A stretch of 64,000 bases of DNA. Source: Halobaculum magnesiiphilum. GTDB lineage: Archaea; Halobacteriota; Halobacteria; Halobacteriales; Haloferacaceae. Of this stretch, positions 24,189-32,562 are shown piece by piece; positions within the stretch are counted from its first letter, which is position 1; each line of letters begins with the position of its first letter. The DNA lies in NCBI RefSeq assembly GCF_019823105.1, contig NZ_CP081958.1, forward strand, positions 1,364,001 through 1,428,000. Reading direction: 5' to 3'. The notes below the pieces were generated by a model. It was not told the origin of the DNA. It searched no databases and saw only the letters and a program-made list of their open reading frames with translations. The translations under genes were made by a program, and so were the position numbers.

Positions 24189-25907
24189 GTGGCACCGATG
24201 ATGAGTTCGACCCGCCCCGTCGACGCCCTCCGGTTGAACCGGCCGGAGATCGCCGTGTTCGTCTCGGGGGTCGCGAGCATGGGCCTGGAGATCCTCGCCG
24301 GGCGGATGATCGCCCCGCAGTTCGGCAGCAGCATCTACACCTGGGGCACGATCATCGGGGTGTTCCTCGCAGCGCTCAGCTACGGCTACCACCGCGGGGG
24401 CAAACTGGCCGCCGAGCGCGCGACGAACGACCGGATGGCGCGGGTGTTCCTCCTGACGGCGGTGTACGTCGCGGGGCTGATCCTCGTCGGCGACGTGTTC
24501 TTGCGCGCCACCGCCGGCTTCCCGCTGCCGAGCCGGATCGCGTCGCTGCCGGCGGTGACGCTGCTGTTCGGCCCGCCGACGTACCTGCTGGGGTACGTCA
24601 GCCCGTACGCCGCCGAGCTGTCGGCGAAGGAGGGGCTCGGCGAGGCGTCGGGCCACGTGTACATGCTCGGGACCGTCGGCAGCATCGTCGGCGCGTTCGC
24701 GACCACCTACCTCCTGATCCCCTCGCTCGGCATCGACCAGATCGCGCTGGTGTTCGGCGCGCTCTCGATCGCGGCGGCGGTGGCGGTCGGCCGACCGTTC
24801 GGCCGCGAGCGTGCGACCGTCACCGGCTTCGTCGCGCTGCTGCTCGTCGTGTCGGCCGCGACCGGCGCCGCCGGCTACAGCGTCCAGGGCGAGGTTGTGT
24901 ACGAGACACAGACGCCGTACCAGAGCCTGCGGGTCGTCGATCTCGGCGAGACACGGACGCTGTATCTCGGCGGGCAGCGCCACAGCGCGATGGATATCGA
25001 GGAGCCGAACCGACACGTGTTCGAGTACACGCGCTACTTCCATCTCCCGTATCTCTTCGCGGACGATCCCGACGAGATCGATCGGGTGTTGTTCATCGGC
25101 GGCGGCGGCTTCACCGGCCCCAAGCGGTTCGTCCACGAGTACGAGAACGTCACCGTCGACGTGGCCGAGATCGATCCCGCGGTGATCGACGCGGCGAGGG
25201 AGTACTTCCGCGTCGAGGAGTCCGAGCGGCTCAACATCTACAACGAGGGCGGCCGGCAGTTCCTGCGGGAGACGAACCGTACGTACGACCTGATCGTCCT
25301 CGACGCCTACCAGAAGGACAAGGTGCCGTTCGAGCTGACGACGCGGGAGTTCATGTCGCTGGCGAACGACCGCCTCGACGACGACGGGATCCTCTTCGCG
25401 AACGTCATCTCCGCCCCCCGAGGGCCGGCCTCGAAGTTCTACCGCGCGAAGTATCGAACCGTCTCGCGGGAGTTCCCGCAGGTGTACGGCTTCCCGACCG
25501 CCGGGGGCGGCGTGGTCCAGAACATCGAGCTGATCGCGACGAAGAACGACACGAGACTCTCGGAGGAGCGGCTGCTCGCGCGCAACGAGCGTCGCGACAT
25601 CGGGATCGACCTCGAGGCGGAGATCCGGACGTACGCCGACGCGCCGCCGACGGACGACGTGCCGGTCCTGCGCGACGACCGGGCGCCCGTCGACAGCCTG
25701 CTGGATCCGATGGTCGGCCAACGCTACGTCATCCAGGAATCGAACGCGAGCGAGTCGACCGCCGACCCCGGGCAGGAATCCGAGCGGCTCACCGCCGACC
25801 CGGCGACCGTTCGGGAGGTGAACGCACGCCCCGCGGCGGGGCTGGAGCCGCCGCCCCGCGGATCGGGCGTTCGCGCGACCGAACCCGACCGAGTAACCGC
25901 ACCGTAG
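24189..25907 (+). CDS. membrane-anchored spermidine-synthase-like fusion protein
   Basis: A 572-residue two-part protein. Residues about 20-225 form seven or so membrane helices, opening with EIAVFVSGVASMGLEILAGRMIAPQFGSSIYTWG, the signature of the spermidine-synthase-associated membrane domain. Residues about 240-470 are a Rossmann methyltransferase-like domain with IDRVLFIGGGGFTGPKRFV, VDVAEIDPAVIDAAREYF and YDLIVLDAYQKDKVPFELTT. The 'GGGGFTGPK' loop deviates from the GGGDG(E/G) of true spermidine synthases, so polyamine synthesis is not assured. The remaining tail is acidic and disordered. GTG 24189 is used; ATG 24198 or 24201 is possible. Confidence 0.82.
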   Translation: MAPMMSSTRPVDALRLNRPEIAVFVSGVASMGLEILAGRMIAPQFGSSIYTWGTIIGVFLAALSYGYHRGGKLAAERATNDRMARVFLLTAVYVAGLILVGDVFLRATAGFPLPSRIASLPAVTLLFGPPTYLLGYVSPYAAELSAKEGLGEASGHVYMLGTVGSIVGAFATTYLLIPSLGIDQIALVFGALSIAAAVAVGRPFGRERATVTGFVALLLVVSAATGAAGYSVQGEVVYETQTPYQSLRVVDLGETRTLYLGGQRHSAMDIEEPNRHVFEYTRYFHLPYLFADDPDEIDRVLFIGGGGFTGPKRFVHEYENVTVDVAEIDPAVIDAAREYFRVEESERLNIYNEGGRQFLRETNRTYDLIVLDAYQKDKVPFELTTREFMSLANDRLDDDGILFANVISAPRGPASKFYRAKYRTVSREFPQVYGFPTAGGGVVQNIELIATKNDTRLSEERLLARNERRDIGIDLEAEIRTYADAPPTDDVPVLRDDRAPVDSLLDPMVGQRYVIQESNASESTADPGQESERLTADPATVREVNARPAAGLEPPPRGSGVRATEPDRVTAP

Positions 25908-26055
25908 TCGACGTCGGATCGGGCGTGGGGCGTCGGTTGGGCAACGGGGCGGGCGACGCGGTCGTCCGCGTGAGTGGGAATCCGGTTATTCGCGTCGTAC
26001 TCGCGGATCCACGCCGCATACTAATCGTGGACGCCAGCTAACGCGGGGAGTACGA

Positions 26056-27315
26056 ATGGACACCGCGAACGACGAGCGCGAGCGGGCGTTGATCCCGACG
26101 GGGTACGACGGGGCGACATGTACGTGCGTCCGGTCGCTCGCCCGTCAGGGCGTCGGGACGGTCGTCGCCTCGGAGAAGCCGAACGTCCCGGCGGCGGCGT
26201 CGCGCTACTGTGACGAGGCAGTCACGCTGCCGCGGCCGCGAGAGGGGTTGGTGCCGTATCGCGACGCGCTCCTGGCGCTTGCCGAACGCGAGGACGTGCG
26301 GACGATCGTCCCGGTCCGACCGGAGGACACCTACCTGCTGTCGCGATACGAGTCGTCGTTCGCCGAGCACGTGTCGCTCGTCGTTCCGTCGATGGCGCAA
26401 CTGGAGCGGGTGTTCGACCGCCTCCGGCTCGTGGCGGCCGCGGAGGCGGCCGGGGTCCCGGTTCCGGAGACCCGCCGTCTCTCCGATGTCGACGACTGGA
26501 CCCCGGAGTTACTGATCAAATCGCGGTACAACGTCCTCACCGACGCGTACCTCGACGAGCTGGGGCCGGACGACGCGAACGTCGTGAAGGGGATCCACCA
26601 CGTCGGCCGCGGCGAGACGCCCGACATCGAGGGGATCCGCACCGAGATGTGTCACGACCCCATCGTCCAGGAGTTCGTCCGGACGGACGGGGAGTTCATG
26701 TTCACCGGGCTGTACGACCACGGCGAACCGCTCGCGACCTTCCAGCACCGACAGATCCGGGGGAACTCCTACACCGGCGGCGGCGGCGTCTACCGCCGGT
26801 CGATCGCCGACCCCGAGCTGGAGGAGGTCGGGCGGGCGCTCCTGGCGGAGCTCGACTGGCACGGGCTCGCGTGCATCGAGTACATGCGCGACGCCGCGAC
26901 CGGCGAGTACGTCCTGACCGAGATCAACCCGCGGATGTGGCAGTCGCTCCCGTCGACGGTCCACGCGGGCGCCGACTTCCCCTGGTACTACTGGCTGGCC
27001 GCGACCGGACGGGCGGACGCGATCGACGACGGCTACGACGTGGGAGTCGGGACGCACATGCTCTACGGCGAACTCGGCTACCTCCTGAGCGTCCTGACCG
27101 AGGACTCCCCGCACGTCGAGCGACCCTCGTTGCCCGGCACCCTTCGGGAGATCTGTGCCTCGATCGTCCGCGAACCGCGGTTCGATTACCTCAAACTCGA
27201 CGACCCCGGCCCGTTCGTCGCCGGCGCCCGCAGGGTCCTCCCCGACCGTGTCGCCGACGGGCGGTGGATGTCGTGGCTGACCCGCACGGACGACCGCGCG
27301 CCCCCACACTCCTGA
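26056..27315 (+). CDS. ATP-grasp carboxylate-amine ligase family protein
   Basis: A 419-residue ATP-grasp enzyme. A Rossmann-like N-terminal domain (LIPTGYDGATCTCVRSLARQGVGTVVAS) is followed by the ATP-grasp fold with LLIKSRYNVL, IVQEFVRTDGEFMF and metal-binding ACIEYMRDAATGEYVLTEINPRMW, near the end of the conserved core. This subfamily ligates a carboxylate to an amine or thiol; the product is not predictable. The gene follows the membrane spermidine-synthase fusion by about 150 bases on the same strand, and a functional link is possible but unproven. No phosphate-glycan neighbours are seen. Confidence 0.83.
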   Translation: MDTANDERERALIPTGYDGATCTCVRSLARQGVGTVVASEKPNVPAAASRYCDEAVTLPRPREGLVPYRDALLALAEREDVRTIVPVRPEDTYLLSRYESSFAEHVSLVVPSMAQLERVFDRLRLVAAAEAAGVPVPETRRLSDVDDWTPELLIKSRYNVLTDAYLDELGPDDANVVKGIHHVGRGETPDIEGIRTEMCHDPIVQEFVRTDGEFMFTGLYDHGEPLATFQHRQIRGNSYTGGGGVYRRSIADPELEEVGRALLAELDWHGLACIEYMRDAATGEYVLTEINPRMWQSLPSTVHAGADFPWYYWLAATGRADAIDDGYDVGVGTHMLYGELGYLLSVLTEDSPHVERPSLPGTLREICASIVREPRFDYLKLDDPGPFVAGARRVLPDRVADGRWMSWLTRTDDRAPPHS

Positions 27316-27429
27316 TCGACGCCGCCCTCGGCGACGACGACGTACACATCAGCTATTCAATACGATATGGCAACCATTGACGAGAGCCGTCGCTTTCAAC
27401 ACGGTTCCGGGAGTATGTGACTGTCACCC

Positions 27430-27537
27430 ATGAGTCTCACCGGATCCGACCGCGTCTTCTGTCACGACTGTGGCAGGGGATTCGACTCCGAAGCGGAACT
27501 CGAACGACACGTACGCGGGGAGCAGGTCGACGAGTAG
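27430..27537 (+). CDS. 35-residue micro zinc-finger protein
   Basis: A 35-codon frame with ATG 27430. The core FCHDCGRGFDSEAELERHV has the C-x2-C, Phe, Leu and first His of a C2H2 zinc finger, but the final His is absent: the residues after HV are RGEQVDE. A short acidic N-terminus precedes it. It lies between two convergent genes, 12 bases from the end of the deoxyhypusine synthase gene, with haloarchaeal codon usage. The C2H pattern is typical of archaeal micro-proteins with unknown roles, perhaps transcription or RNA binding. Confidence 0.6.
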   Translation: MSLTGSDRVFCHDCGRGFDSEAELERHVRGEQVDE

Positions 27538-27549
27538 CGGCTACCAGTC

Positions 27550-28599
27550 CTACTCGGCCTCGACGCGTTCGCGCGCCGCCGCGACGAGCAGCGGGAGGAA
27601 CACCGTCGCGTCCCCGTAGACGGAGGCGTTCTCCGCGTCCGTCTCCAGTTTCCCCCACGATCGAGCCTCCTCCAGCGTCGCCCCCGAGAGTCCGCCGGTC
27701 GCCTCCGGATCCATCGTGATCTGGACGGCGTAGTCGTACGCCCGCGGCGTCACGAGCATCGTCTGGAGGGTGAAGTTCTTCGGGACGCCGCCGCCGATCA
27801 GCAGACAGCCCGCGGTGTCGGCCTCGAACGCCAGATCCGTCAGCGGCGTCATGTCCGCCAGCGCGTCGAGCGTCAGGTCCGACGTCTGGGCGTACATCCA
27901 CGCCTGGAGTCCGAGCACGGAGTCCTGCACGGCCGGACAGTAGATCGGCACGTCGTGTTCGTAGGCGGCGGCGGCGACGCCGGGGCCCTCCGAGACGGCC
28001 TCGCGCTCGTTGACCTCGGCGTTCGCCCGGCCCAACTCCCCGGTCAACTCGGCGATCGAGACCGCACCGTCGCGCTCGGCCAACGGCGGGAACACCTCAT
28101 CGCGGAGGTGCGCCTCGAACTCCGCGAAGTGCTCCTGCGGGAGATAGACGTTGTAGATGCGGTCGACCTCCTCGTCGCGCAGCTGCTCGTCGTGTTCGCG
28201 GAGGCTCTTGCCCGCCTGGCGCTCCTCGCCGTGATGGTGTTTCCCGCCGATCGCCTCGATCGCGTCGTGGGTGAGGTTCGCCCCCGTCGTCACGAGCGCG
28301 TCGACGTAGCCGTCGCGGATGAGGTCCGCGACGATCCGCCGCATGCCGGTGGGAACCATCGCGCCCGCCAGCGAGACGAAGACGGTGCAGTCGTCGTCGG
28401 CCCACATCTCCGAGAGCACGTCCGCGGCGCCGTGGACCGACTCCGCGCCGATGCCCGCGTGGCCGTACTGCTCGACCAGCTCGGCGACAGTCATGCCGCC
28501 GCGGACCCGCGCGTGTCCGAGCGGGTCGTGGTCGAACGCCTCGCGCTGGGGCGGCTCCCACTTCCCGCCGTCGTCGCCGCCGGTGTCCTCGTCGCTCAT
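27550..28599 (-). CDS. dys: deoxyhypusine synthase
   Basis: A 349-residue DHS-family enzyme. Signature segments are SLAGAMVPTGMRRIVADLI, LVTTGANLTHDAIEAIGGKH, YCPAVQDSVLGLQAWMY and the active-site-containing LIGGGVPKNFTLQTM with the Lys that forms the enzyme-substrate imine. It transfers the aminobutyl group to Lys of aIF5A, the first step of hypusination. It is the last of four minus-strand genes aIF5A-agmatinase-Nif3-DHS. In haloarchaea the aminobutyl donor is believed to come through agmatine rather than free spermidine, which makes the neighbours meaningful. Confidence 0.95.
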   Translation of the reverse strand: MSDEDTGGDDGGKWEPPQREAFDHDPLGHARVRGGMTVAELVEQYGHAGIGAESVHGAADVLSEMWADDDCTVFVSLAGAMVPTGMRRIVADLIRDGYVDALVTTGANLTHDAIEAIGGKHHHGEERQAGKSLREHDEQLRDEEVDRIYNVYLPQEHFAEFEAHLRDEVFPPLAERDGAVSIAELTGELGRANAEVNEREAVSEGPGVAAAAYEHDVPIYCPAVQDSVLGLQAWMYAQTSDLTLDALADMTPLTDLAFEADTAGCLLIGGGVPKNFTLQTMLVTPRAYDYAVQITMDPEATGGLSGATLEEARSWGKLETDAENASVYGDATVFLPLLVAAARERVEAE

Positions 28600-28695
28600 T
28601 GTCGGGCGTGCGTCCGGGGGACGCTTGAAGCGCGTGGTTCACGGCGGCGAGCGTGCCGCGACGCTGGGTCCGCCGTCGGCGCCACCGGTGCCGAG

Positions 28696-29463
28696 TTACA
28701 ATCCGGTCGGGTGGTCGATGTAGTGCGTCTCAAGCCCCCACTCCTCGGCGAGCGACTGCAGCGCGCGCACGCCGAACGTCTCGGTCGCGTAGTGGCCCGC
28801 GAGGAACACGGAGACGCCCGCCTCGCGCGCCTCGTGGTACACCTTTCCCTTCCCCTCGCCGGTGACGAGCGCGTCGAGGCCGAGCGCCTCGGCCTCGCGC
28901 AGCCAGTCGCTCCCGCTGCCGGTGACGATCCCCACGTCCTCGATCCTGTCGGGGCCGAAGTCGAGCACCTGGACGCCCTCGCCGGCGTGGGCCAGCGACG
29001 CCTCCAGCGTCCCCGCGAGTTCGTCGGCCGCGTAGCCGTCGGGGGCGACGCCGCGCTGGCCGACGTACTCGGGACCCGTCTCGCCGAACGGCTCGCGGTC
29101 GACGAGGTCGAGCACGTCGGCGACGCCGGCGGCGTTCCCCAGCTCCCGGTGGCCGTCGAGCGGGAGATGCGAGACGTACAGCGCCACGTCGTTCGCGACG
29201 AGCGGCTCGATACGGTCGTACTCGCGACCCGTCACGCGGTCGAGGCCGCCCCAGATCATCCCGTGGTGGGTCACGAGCGCGTCGGCGCCGGTGTCGACGG
29301 CGGCCGCGGCGGTCGCCTCGACGGCGTCGACGGCGAACGCGACGGTCTCCACCTCGCCGGCGCGCGAGCCGACCTGCAGGCCGTTGGGGGAGGCGTCGAG
29401 ATCGGCGTACGCGTCGGTGTCCAGTTCCGCGTCGAGTCGGTCGACGAACTCCGAACGCTCCAT
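28696..29463 (-). CDS. Nif3-like dinuclear metal center protein
   Basis: A 255-residue Nif3/YbgI-family protein. It has the dinuclear metal ligands in DALVTHHGMIWGG and the late GHYATETFGVRALQ; the intermediate segment includes YVSHLPLDGHRELGN and GIVTGSGSDWLREAE. The family fold resembles GTP cyclohydrolase I type 2; biochemical roles remain poorly defined. Its placement between agmatinase and deoxyhypusine synthase on the same strand suggests cotranscription with the hypusination genes. The ATG at 29463 is 76 bases downstream of the agmatinase stop. Confidence 0.9.
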   Translation of the reverse strand: MERSEFVDRLDAELDTDAYADLDASPNGLQVGSRAGEVETVAFAVDAVEATAAAAVDTGADALVTHHGMIWGGLDRVTGREYDRIEPLVANDVALYVSHLPLDGHRELGNAAGVADVLDLVDREPFGETGPEYVGQRGVAPDGYAADELAGTLEASLAHAGEGVQVLDFGPDRIEDVGIVTGSGSDWLREAEALGLDALVTGEGKGKVYHEAREAGVSVFLAGHYATETFGVRALQSLAEEWGLETHYIDHPTGL

Positions 29464-29539
29464 GCCCGGGCGGACGGGCGGGGGCCGCTTGTAGCCACCG
29501 CGTCGGCGACGTGGATCGGTTCGGAACGGCGAGAAGACG

Positions 29540-30394
29540 TCAGCGCGCGTCCGCGTGCGAGTACACCGCCTCGCGCAGGAGCTTCCCGGCCAGCGCCGCC
29601 GCCTGGCCGTCGTCGCGGTCGTTCACCTCGACGGCGTCGATCCCGACGCAGTGGGGTGCCACCGCCCGCACGGCGTCGCGGATCTCGCGGGGCGAGAGGC
29701 CGAACGGCTCCATCGTGCCCGTGCCCGGCGCGAAACCGGGATCGGCGCCGTCGATGTCGATCGAGAGGTACGCCTCACGGCCGCCGAAGCCGTCGAACTC
29801 GCGGACCCAGTCGGTCACGTCCTCGGGCGCGACGACGGTCACGTCGGGGGCGTCGGCGCGCTCCCACTCCTCGGGGGAGCCGGTGCGCGCGCCGAGCACG
29901 ACCACCTCGTCGACGGTTGGGTGGTCGCCTCCCGAGCTCTCGTCGCTCTCGTATCCGTCGAGACACCGTCGGACGACACACGCGTGGCTCAGCGGGTTGC
30001 CGTCGTAGGCGTCGCGCAGATCGAGGTGTGCGTCGACCGTGACGAGCACGTCGGGGTCGCTGGCGCGCACCCCCGCCCAAGTGACGGTGTGTTCGCCGCC
30101 CAGGAGGAACGGGACGGCGTCGTCGATGACGGCCGCGCGCAGCTCGGCGGTCAGGTGATCGAGGTACTCGTCGAGTGCGTCCCACGCGGGCACGTCGCCC
30201 GCGTCGTGGACGCGGAGATCGGAGAAGAACGAATCCGTCCGTCGGTCGTAGTCGTCGTAGGTCGCGGCGAACTTGCGGACCCGCTCGGGTCCGAAGCGGG
30301 TCCCCGGCTGGAACGTCGTCGTCGCGTCGAGCGGCGCGCCCGTGAGGACGTACGCCGCCTCGTCGCGATCGGCGTTCGCGCCGGGGAAGCGCAT
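29540..30394 (-). CDS. speB: agmatinase-family ureohydrolase
   Basis: A 284-residue ureohydrolase. The three Mn motifs are GGEHTVTW (Asp of the usual GGDHS replaced by Glu), VTVDAHLDLRD, and YLSIDIDGADPGFAPGTG. The N-terminal RFGPERVRKF is the arginase-family signature. It hydrolyses a guanidino group, probably of agmatine or of agmatine attached to aIF5A. The gene starts 4 bases after the aIF5A stop, so the two are one operon. In Haloferax this neighbourhood has been linked experimentally to hypusine formation, as I recall from published work. Confidence 0.9.
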   Translation of the reverse strand: MRFPGANADRDEAAYVLTGAPLDATTTFQPGTRFGPERVRKFAATYDDYDRRTDSFFSDLRVHDAGDVPAWDALDEYLDHLTAELRAAVIDDAVPFLLGGEHTVTWAGVRASDPDVLVTVDAHLDLRDAYDGNPLSHACVVRRCLDGYESDESSGGDHPTVDEVVVLGARTGSPEEWERADAPDVTVVAPEDVTDWVREFDGFGGREAYLSIDIDGADPGFAPGTGTMEPFGLSPREIRDAVRAVAPHCVGIDAVEVNDRDDGQAAALAGKLLREAVYSHADAR

Positions 30395-30398
30395 GGGA

Positions 30399-30776
30399 CT
30401 ATCCGACGACCTTCCGCTGTCCCTCGTACTCGAGGTACTCGATGTTCTGGTCGGGCGTGAAGTCCTCGTCCTCGGGTACGCGCATCGTGAACGTCTCGTA
30501 GGTGTCGAGGTCCATGACCTGGGCGTCGTTGCCGGAGACGGAGACGACCTGGCCCTGCTTGCGCTGGATGATCGGCACCCACACCTTCGCGTCGACGGGC
30601 TGGGAGAGCGATCGCTTCTTGTCGTCGAACACGCCCTTGCCCTCGATCCGGGCCTTCGCGCTCCCGTGCTTGCCGGGCTTCGCGGTGCTGTAGGCGTTGA
30701 TCTTGCAGGGGGAGTCCTCCATCATCACGTAGCTCCCCTCTTGCAGCTCGCGGACCTGCTTCTGCTCTCTCGGCAT
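30399..30776 (-). CDS. eif5a: translation initiation factor aIF5A
   Basis: A 125-residue aIF5A. Residues 30-43 ([14 protein letters not shown]) carry the hypusine-acceptor Lys36 in PGKHG. The N-terminal SH3-like domain and a C-terminal OB domain follow. aIF5A promotes peptide bond formation at difficult sequences and needs hypusine modification. The ATG at 30776 has TATAAA (opposite-strand coordinates 30801-30806) 25-30 bases upstream, so the transcript is leaderless. It heads the aIF5A-speB-nif3-dys unit. Confidence 0.96.
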   Translation of the reverse strand: MPREQKQVRELQEGSYVMMEDSPCKINAYSTAKPGKHGSAKARIEGKGVFDDKKRSLSQPVDAKVWVPIIQRKQGQVVSVSGNDAQVMDLDTYETFTMRVPEDEDFTPDQNIEYLEYEGQRKVVG

Positions 30777-30800
30777 ACCACGCGGTTCCCGTCGGACCGG

Positions 30801-30806
30801 TATAAA
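30801..30806 (-). promoter_or_regulatory. TATA box of the aIF5A operon
   Basis: TTTATA on the minus strand (TATAAA on plus) within CCGTTTATACC, 25-30 bases upstream of ATG 30776. The GTTTATA core and purine-rich flank fit a haloarchaeal TATA and BRE, implying a leaderless transcript. Confidence 0.7.
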
Positions 30807-30906
30807 CGGTTTGATAGCGCCGGAGGCGCGGGAGATCCGTCACGCGCTGCGCCGAGTGAGCACGGCTCACTACGTGATTATCTCCCGTCACGGCGAACGG
30901 GATCCT

Positions 30907-31314
30907 ATGACCGACGACACGGGGAGGCCGACCCGCGACGGACGAACCCGACCCGAAGACGGCGACGAGACCGCCAGGGACGACAGCGAGGCCGTCCCGG
31001 GAACGATCGGCGAGGCGAGCGCGGCGGCCTCCGACACGTCGCCCGACGACGAGACGCCGATGGCGAAGGTGTACTACGAGGACGGGGATCCGGTGGTGCT
31101 CGCGGCGGCGTTCGTCATCGAGGACTGGCCGTGGGTCGTCGGCTTCGACCAGGCCGGCACCGACGGCTACGACTACGTCTCGATCCCGATCGACCGGATC
31201 GTCGGCGTTCGCAGCCCGCGGTACGCCGCCTTCTCGCACAACGGCCGTCGCGTCACCGCCTACGGCGTCATGGACGGGGAGACACGGGAGTTCCGCGATC
31301 TGCTCCCGTTGTAA
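30907..31314 (+). CDS. acidic haloarchaeal protein of unknown function
   Basis: A 135-residue protein. The first about 50 residues are low-complexity Asp/Glu/Thr. The conserved part (about 50-135) includes AKVYYEDGDPVVLAAAFVIEDWPWVVGFDQ, YVSIPIDRIVGVRSPRYAAFSHNGRRVTAYGVMDGETREFRDLLPL, a compact beta-rich domain. The family is unknown. It is divergent from the aIF5A operon; the intervening 130 bases hold promoters for both. No partner is seen. Confidence 0.65.
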   Translation: MTDDTGRPTRDGRTRPEDGDETARDDSEAVPGTIGEASAAASDTSPDDETPMAKVYYEDGDPVVLAAAFVIEDWPWVVGFDQAGTDGYDYVSIPIDRIVGVRSPRYAAFSHNGRRVTAYGVMDGETREFRDLLPL

Positions 31315-31341
31315 GGCACAGCATCGTCGCTGGCTACGCCG

Positions 31342-32073
31342 TCACCAGTCGATGACCTCGCGGTTCCGCCAGAACCGCCCGCCGGGACCGTCGCGAAAGC
31401 GCGCGAGCCACGTCGGCGTCGCCGCGCCCTCGGCGGGCGTCCGCGGCGCCTCCTCGCCGCCCATCTCGGTGTGGGCCCAGCCGGGACACGCCGAATTGGC
31501 GATCAGCCCCTCGTCGGCGTACTCGCCGTGGAGGTACTTCGTGAGCCCGTTGAGGCCAGTCTTCGTCACGCGGTAGGCCGGCGACCCGCCGGACTGCTCC
31601 TCGCCGAGCGCGCCCATCCCCGAGGAGACGTTGACGATCCGCGGGGAGTCGGTGTTCAACATCGGCGGGAGCGCGTACTTGCACAGCAGCATGGGGCCGC
31701 GGAGGTTCACCGAGATGGAGTGGTCGATGTGGTGCGTCTGCTCCTCGTGTAGCGGCTCCCCGAAGTGACCGACGCCGGCGTTGTTGACGAGGATGTCGAG
31801 CCCGTCCTCGGACTCGCCGATCCGGTTCAGCGCGTCCTGGATGTCGCCCTCCTGGCTCACGTCGAGTGTCACGCGCTCGTACTCCTCGGGGAGGTCGTAG
31901 GTGACGCTGCGCACGCCCGCGTAGACGGTCGCGCCCAGCTCGGCGAGGTTGCTCGCGATCTCGGCGCCGATGCCGCGGTTGGCGCCCGTGACGAGCGCGG
32001 CCTGCCCCGAGAGGTCGTCGTACAGGTCCGGCTCGGCGGCGGGCGTGCCCGCGTCGGCGTCGCTGTCGGTCAT
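31342..32073 (-). CDS. short-chain dehydrogenase/reductase
   Basis: A 243-residue classical SDR. The nucleotide motif ALVTGANRGIGAEIA, DILVNNAGVGHFG, the catalytic Ser in VNVSSGMGALG and the Tyr-x3-Lys pair in SPAYRVTKTGLNGL are all present; the C-terminal ACPGWAHTEMGGEEAPRT provides the lid. It oxidises or reduces an unidentified alcohol or ketone. The ATG at 32073 is used because it is the first Met before the acidic leader. It ends near the convergent gene at 31314. Confidence 0.9.
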   Translation of the reverse strand: MTDSDADAGTPAAEPDLYDDLSGQAALVTGANRGIGAEIASNLAELGATVYAGVRSVTYDLPEEYERVTLDVSQEGDIQDALNRIGESEDGLDILVNNAGVGHFGEPLHEEQTHHIDHSISVNLRGPMLLCKYALPPMLNTDSPRIVNVSSGMGALGEEQSGGSPAYRVTKTGLNGLTKYLHGEYADEGLIANSACPGWAHTEMGGEEAPRTPAEGAATPTWLARFRDGPGGRFWRNREVIDW

Positions 32074-32096
32074 ACCCGGCGTTGGGAGCCGGGACA

Positions 32097-32543
32097 TTAC
32101 GGCGTTTCGACCCGGAGCCGCCGGAACGACTCGCCGGTCCAGCGGTACGCGACGACCGCCTCGGGGGCGACGATCGCGTAGACGTAGCCCGTCCACGTCG
32201 CGCGATCGCGGTCGGTGTCGGAGGGCGCGGCCGGGCCGCGGGGATGGCTGTGGTAGAAACCGACCACGTCGCGGTCGCGGGCCTCGGCGTCCTCGATCAC
32301 GGCGACCGTCTCCGCGGGGTCGAGCTCGTAGCGGCGCTCGGGGTCGGCGGCGACGTTGTCGACGGGGACCGCCTCGGCGACGCGGTCGGCCGTGCCCGCG
32401 TCTTGCTCCTCGCGTTCCGCGTCAGCGTCGCCCGCGCGGTCGCCGAGGAGGATCCCGCACACTTCGGCGGGCGCGCCGGCGACGCGGCGCTCGTGCAGGG
32501 TGTCGCGCACGTCGGCCGGGAGCAGGAGGCGGTCGGCGGTCAC
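32097..32543 (-). CDS. JAMM/MPN+ metalloprotease, desampylase-like
   Basis: A 148-residue JAB1/MPN+ domain protein with a complete zinc motif: Glu27 in PAEVCGILLGD, then H98-S-H100-P and S108/D111 in PRGPAAPSDTD, matching E-x-HxHx7Sx2D. Such archaeal proteins (HvJAMM1 in Haloferax) cleave ubiquitin-like SAMP modifiers from targets or process SAMP precursors. It has a GTG start. It lies 19 bases upstream of the IPP isomerase-like gene's stop on the same strand. The ubiquitin-like gene at 46209 is a possible client, though not adjacent. Confidence 0.88.
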   Translation of the reverse strand: MTADRLLLPADVRDTLHERRVAGAPAEVCGILLGDRAGDADAEREEQDAGTADRVAEAVPVDNVAADPERRYELDPAETVAVIEDAEARDRDVVGFYHSHPRGPAAPSDTDRDRATWTGYVYAIVAPEAVVAYRWTGESFRRLRVETP

Positions 32544-32562
32544 GGGAGCGGGCGTCGCCGGG

